Assembly: GCA_021732245.1 (NCBI GenBank)
Contig: JAKFVJ010000051.1
Coordinates: 1-26,548 of the forward strand
Direction: 5' to 3'
Source of the DNA: Candidatus Obscuribacterales bacterium
GTDB taxonomy: Bacteria > Cyanobacteriota > Vampirovibrionia > Obscuribacterales > Obscuribacteraceae
DNA: 26,548 nucleotides
The position numbers were made by a program, and so were the translations under genes. Below the pieces are notes generated by a model, which saw only the letters and a list, made by a program, of their open reading frames with translations, had not been told where the DNA came from and made no database searches. Shown in pieces: positions 23,499-26,548 of this stretch; positions within the stretch are counted from its first letter, which is position 1, and each line of letters opens with the position of its first letter.

Positions 23499-23729
23499 GG
23501 GGTTCTCCTTGTTTATTAAGCTTCGCCAAACGCTTGGTTGCGCTTCCTGAGAGAATTTGCTCCGAGTTGTCAGATCAACTCGTTTACAGTAAGGGTAATT
23601 TTAATGCAGTAATTGCTCCGGCAAAGTACAAAGGAGCAAATAGTCGGTAAGATTTTACCTGTTGGTAACTCACGGGTGAAAATTGAGAGTCTAAAATCAC
23701 AAAAGCATTTTTACACAAGAGGTAGGACC
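23499..23729. other. 231-base divergent spacer between the phosphatase-like and phasin-like genes
   Basis: It contains a TTGCTCC heptamer three times: direct at 23557-23563 and 23613-23619, and inverted as GGAGCAA at 23633-23639. The last two form a 7-base inverted repeat with a 13-base centre. GAGTTG/CAACTC (23564-23581) and TTACC/GGTAA (23656-23669) are further small inverted repeats. No promoter is confidently assignable. Confidence 0.4.
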
Positions 23730-24143
23730 ATGAGCGAAAGAACAAAACTTCTCAAAAAGGCAGTCCTAACAGGAGTCGGCGCTTCTACAAATGTGGAAAG
23801 AGTCAAATCAGCTTTGAATGAAGCTCTTGAGGATTTGATCAAGGTTGGTCATGAATTGATGGATGACCTGGAAATTAAGGGCAAAGACAAAACTGAATCA
23901 ATTGAAAAGAGCCTGAAGTCGTTTACTGAAGAGGTAAACAAGCGTAAAGGAACTCTTGAAGTACAAATCACAGCTTCAATCAAGAAAGCTATTAAAGAGT
24001 TCGGCTTGATGACTCGTGAAGATTTGGAAGAATTGAACGAGCGCTTGGAGCACCTTGAAGAAACATTGTGCGACGGCAGCGAAGGTGCTGAAGGTGCAGG
24101 AAGCACAACATCCAGAAAGGCAAAGCGTCGCAACAACAAGTAA
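23730..24143 (+). CDS. Phasin-like coiled-coil protein (polyhydroxyalkanoate-granule type)
   Basis: 137 residues. The ATG has AGGA four bases upstream (GAGGTAGGACC), and an upstream in-frame ATG at 23613 is rejected. The N-terminal block LLKKAVLTGVGAST resembles the start of PhaF/PhaI-like phasins. Residues about 20-110 are a nearly continuous amphipathic helix with heptads, ending MTREDLEELNERLEHLEETL, typical of granule-associated proteins. The C-terminal 25 residues are Gly/Ala/Ser followed by a basic tail (RKAKRRNNK), which in PhaF-type proteins can contact DNA. A role on storage granules is likely but inferred; the 3-hydroxyacyl-CoA dehydrogenase at 15376-16620 fits such metabolism. It ends at a bidirectional terminator. 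Confidence 0.72.
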   Translation: MSERTKLLKKAVLTGVGASTNVERVKSALNEALEDLIKVGHELMDDLEIKGKDKTESIEKSLKSFTEEVNKRKGTLEVQITASIKKAIKEFGLMTREDLEELNERLEHLEETLCDGSEGAEGAGSTTSRKAKRRNNK

Positions 24144-24162
24144 TAGCACTTGTCTAAAAATC

Positions 24163-24196
24163 AAAAACGGATGGATTTTATTCCATCCGTTTTTTT
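24163..24196. terminator. Bidirectional terminator between the phasin-like gene and purA
   Basis: A 13-base-pair stem (24163-24175 with 24182-24194; AACGGATGGA on the left arm) has a six-base loop and T runs in both reading directions. It serves the rightward phasin-like gene, which stops about 20 bases before it, and the leftward purA gene, which stops about 25 bases away on the other side. Confidence 0.9.
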
Positions 24197-24220
24197 GTTT
24201 CTGAAGTTGCGCTTTCCGGA

Positions 24221-25555
24221 CTAGTTGTTCACGTGTGTAAGTACGCGCTTCGGTCCGTGAATTGGATCTTCAATGATGATTGTTTGATCACGCATTGGTC
24301 CAACGCTAACGATAGCAACCGGTACTTCCAATTCGCTCGCGATGAAATCGAGATAGCGCTGGGCTTGCTTCGGCAAATCCTTGAAGCTGCGGCATTCGCT
24401 TGTCGATTCTTTCCAGCCCTTAAATGTTTCGTAGATAGGCTCAGCGTGCCTGAAAGCGCCGGCTAATGAAGAAATGTTCTTCAACACTTGTCCCGATTGC
24501 TTGTCGCGGTAGCCTACACAAACTTGAATCTCATCAAATTCATCAAGGACATCCAGCTTTGTAATTGCCAAACAATCCAAGCCATTGATGCGCACTGCAT
24601 AACGTCCGATTACTGTATCGAACCACCCGCAACGTCTCGGGCGACCGGTTGTAACACCAACTTCTGCCCAAGCTTTGCCTACTTGACGCAATGCTTCGCC
24701 AATCTTGCCTTCTTGTTCAGTTGGAAATGGACCTTCACCAACGCGAGTCATAAAGGCTTTCGATACGCCAATTACTCTGTCGATAATTGTTGGTCCAATA
24801 CCGGCACCGGTACAAGCACCGCCTGCTGACGGGTTGGAACTTGTTACGTATGGATAGCTGCCGTGATCAAGATCTAGCAGAGTGCCTTGTGCGCCTTCAA
24901 ACAAAATGTTTTTGCGCTCTTGAACAGCGTTAAAAATAATGGCGGAAGTGTCGCAGACGTATTTTGCCATTTGCTTGCCGTACTCGAGGTACTCGTTGTA
25001 AACGGCATCAATATCAAATGGTGGCAAGTTGTACATGCGCTCAAGAATGACGTTTTTCTTTGGAATAAGCCATTCTAGTTTGCTACGCAAAATATCTTTG
25101 TCGAGCAAATCTTCAACGCGAATTCCCGAACGCGAGCATTTGTCGGCGTAAGTTGGTCCTATGCCGCGCTTGGTGGTGCCAATTTTGTGATCGCCGCGAG
25201 ACTCTTCATCAGCTGCGTCAATAGCTAAGTGATAAGGCATAGTGACGTGAGCAGTATTGGACACTTTCAAACCGGAATCATCCAGACCACGGTCAGTCAG
25301 CCCTTTTACTTCTTTGACGAATGCCTTGGGATCAATGACCATGCCTGGTCCCAATACGCATGTCTTGCCTTTGTACAAAATACCTGAAGGAATCAGGTGG
25401 AACTTAAATGTGTCGCCGTCAACAACCACGGTGTGACCGGCATTTGCGCCACCCTGATAACGGACCACTATGTCGGCGTTCCGAGAAAGAAGGTCCGTGA
25501 CCTTAGCCTTACCCTCGTCACCAAATTGTGCGCCAACGACTATTACGTTTGCCAA
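24221..25555 (-). CDS. purA: Adenylosuccinate synthetase
   Basis: Joins IMP and aspartate with GTP hydrolysis, the first committed step of AMP synthesis. 444 residues, slightly long through a roughly 10-residue C-terminal tail after GPMRDQTI. The start codon is TTG with AGAGG seven bases upstream, giving the canonical N-terminus. GAQFGDEGKAK (8-18) holds catalytic Asp13; His41 (NAGHTVV) is present. KRGIGPTY (129-136), LFEGAQGTLLDLDHGSYPYVTSSN and TGRPRRCGWFD are the IMP and substrate-binding blocks. The glycine-rich loop reads GKAK with F11, where most family members have GKGK and W11. The gene ends at a shared terminator. holB is divergent. Confidence 0.97.
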   Translation of the reverse strand: MANVIVVGAQFGDEGKAKVTDLLSRNADIVVRYQGGANAGHTVVVDGDTFKFHLIPSGILYKGKTCVLGPGMVIDPKAFVKEVKGLTDRGLDDSGLKVSNTAHVTMPYHLAIDAADEESRGDHKIGTTKRGIGPTYADKCSRSGIRVEDLLDKDILRSKLEWLIPKKNVILERMYNLPPFDIDAVYNEYLEYGKQMAKYVCDTSAIIFNAVQERKNILFEGAQGTLLDLDHGSYPYVTSSNPSAGGACTGAGIGPTIIDRVIGVSKAFMTRVGEGPFPTEQEGKIGEALRQVGKAWAEVGVTTGRPRRCGWFDTVIGRYAVRINGLDCLAITKLDVLDEFDEIQVCVGYRDKQSGQVLKNISSLAGAFRHAEPIYETFKGWKESTSECRSFKDLPKQAQRYLDFIASELEVPVAIVSVGPMRDQTIIIEDPIHGPKRVLTHVNN

Positions 25556-25782
25556 AGCTGTTGCCTCTGTGTTTAGTTCTCTTCACTCTAAAAAACACCA
25601 GCTTTTATCTCTGCCTTTAGTCAGCATATCGGCTAAAAGCCGTGCGCTGGGCATCAAATTACTGGTCTTTTTAGACCTCAGATAGTCTAGGTCAGGAACC
25701 TATCTATGTCAAAGGAATAGGGCTTTTCAGGGCATTAAGCTTTTTTACTTAATTTGTAGCCGTCAGCTCGTACACTTGGGTG
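25556..25782. other. 227-base divergent spacer between purA and holB
   Basis: No ORF of interest. It holds the purA leader with its AGAGG ribosome site and, at about 25674-25705, overlapping small inverted repeats (GACCT/AGGTC and AGATAG/CTATCT). These could be an operator or leader structure. Promoter boxes for either gene are below what I would call. Confidence 0.4.
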
Positions 25783-26548
25783 ATGGAAATTTTCAGTCAG
25801 TCACTCTGGCATGGTCAGCGACTCGTGGCAACTGTCCTCAAGGCAGCCGTGAGCCGGGGGAAATTGGCACACGCCTATCTCCTGAGCGGTCGCGCCAGGG
25901 AGGATAAGTGGCAGTTAAGCAGGCAGCTGGCTTGTTACCTGAATTGCCATGCGCATGACAAGGAAAAGCTCGGCTCATGCGCCTTTCGCTATGGTGTCTT
26001 TGATACATCCGGTGAGGAAAATAACCATAAGCTTTGTCAAAACTGCTCATGGATAGTCAAAAATGAGCATCCGCAGGCTTTTGTTCAACTGGCAGGCGAA
26101 GATACTAAATCCGGCAAGATAGCCGTAGAAAAGGCTAGGCTTTTAGCTTCTGAGCTTACCAAAACGTCCGACTATTTCAGAGTCGTTGTTATTCCTGATG
26201 CGTCTGAAGGAATTCTCCACAGACCAGCTGCCAATGCTTTGCTCAAGACAATTGAAGAGCCCCCGGCAAATACTGTATTTGTTCTATTTGCCGATCATTT
26301 TGAGGATGTGTTGCCCACGATAGTTAGTCGCTGTCAGGTTCTTAACTTAATGAACCAACCGGATAGTGGTACTGCTTTAGGCAATCTAACTCTTGAGCAA
26401 GCTCAACAGATGCAAAAATTTATCGGCTCATTGCCGGTTAATGATCCCAAATCCCGGCGTGTCTGGACCGGACTCAATTGGGCAAAGTCGGCACAGGCGA
26501 TAAGTGACAAAGTGGACCTTCCATTGTCCGACATTATTGACCAGGTAG
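25783..26548 (+). CDS. holB: DNA polymerase III delta-prime (clamp loader) subunit (partial, C-terminus off the right edge)
   Basis: 255 residues visible. LAHAYLLSG (28-36) starts the AAA+ fold, and the P-loop region (GRAREDKW, 36-43) lacks the GxxGxGK lysine, as is normal for delta-prime, which does not bind ATP. Cysteines 55, 66, 85 and 88 form a zinc-module-like set with an unusually long insertion. KIAVEKARLLASELTKTS (112-129), AANALLKTIEEPP (149-161) and the arginine-finger SRC motif (182-184) in TIVSRCQ identify it. It helps load the sliding clamp. The ATG is preceded by GGG; a GTG one codon earlier is an alternative start. A role in tau/gamma is excluded because the P-loop is absent. 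Confidence 0.9.
   Translation, partial: MEIFSQSLWHGQRLVATVLKAAVSRGKLAHAYLLSGRAREDKWQLSRQLACYLNCHAHDKEKLGSCAFRYGVFDTSGEENNHKLCQNCSWIVKNEHPQAFVQLAGEDTKSGKIAVEKARLLASELTKTSDYFRVVVIPDASEGILHRPAANALLKTIEEPPANTVFVLFADHFEDVLPTIVSRCQVLNLMNQPDSGTALGNLTLEQAQQMQKFIGSLPVNDPKSRRVWTGLNWAKSAQAISDKVDLPLSDIIDQV

Noticed and set aside
23613..23729. 39-residue extension of the phasin-like protein
   Set aside because: Covers palindromic spacer DNA; the ATG at 23730 has AGGA upstream and gives the conserved N-terminus.
1..26548. tRNA, rRNA, CRISPR, insertion sequence, prophage or attachment site
   Set aside because: No cloverleaf, evenly spaced repeats, transposase or integrase motif, or duplicated ends seen on either strand.

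Overview
The window is ordinary chromosomal DNA with moderate GC and dense genes. I see no insertion sequence, prophage, CRISPR array, tRNA or rRNA. Gene content and style suggest an uncultured member of the non-photosynthetic cyanobacterial sister lineage (Melainabacteria/Vampirovibrionia, possibly Obscuribacterales). The reasons are a PolA O-helix that begins like the cyanobacterial version, a phasin-like protein and a stand-alone 3-hydroxyacyl-CoA dehydrogenase that fit polyhydroxyalkanoate storage, and several large secreted or TPR proteins I cannot place in a named family. This placement is inference.

Left part (1-6401): an RqcH/NFACT ribosome quality-control gene runs off the left edge and is divergent from gmk-rpoZ. 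That pair ends in a clear intrinsic terminator. A Trp-rich 70-residue membrane protein with its own promoter follows. It is convergent with, and overlaps by 8 bases, a tRNA-dihydrouridine synthase gene that lies downstream of clpB. A second, truncated and diverged copy of the small membrane protein's C-terminal half lies antisense inside the 3' end of the dus gene. This is one of the most unusual observations here.

Middle (6402-13280): a J-domain/TPR protein, a secreted glycine-zipper protein, a GGDEF protein and a TPR protein all read rightward. They converge on the leftward gatC-pyrG pair. The clpB and pyrG leaders share a roughly 95-base element just upstream of the start codons, either a dispersed repeat or a 5'-UTR RNA.

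Right part (13356-26548): a CaCA-type cation exchanger; an AI-2E permease translationally coupled to a 3-hydroxyacyl-CoA dehydrogenase; an APC amino-acid permease; a leucine-rich-repeat-variant protein; an alkaline-phosphatase-superfamily gene followed 27 bases later by polA; a phasin-like coiled-coil protein; purA with a TTG start; and the 5' part of the clamp-loader delta-prime gene, which runs off the right edge. The phosphatase-like protein appears to keep one metal site of the PafA type and to have lost most of the other.

Most of the window is housekeeping: nucleotide synthesis (gmk, pyrG, purA), replication and repair (polA, holB), RNA polymerase (rpoZ), translation (gatC, dus, rqcH) and proteostasis (clpB, J-domain protein, rqcH). 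I do not see a defence or biosynthetic island. The less ordinary signals are the overprinted small-membrane-protein duplicate, the shared clpB/pyrG leader element, the structured LRV leader, a GTAG-headed REP-like palindrome and the altered catalytic residues in several enzymes.
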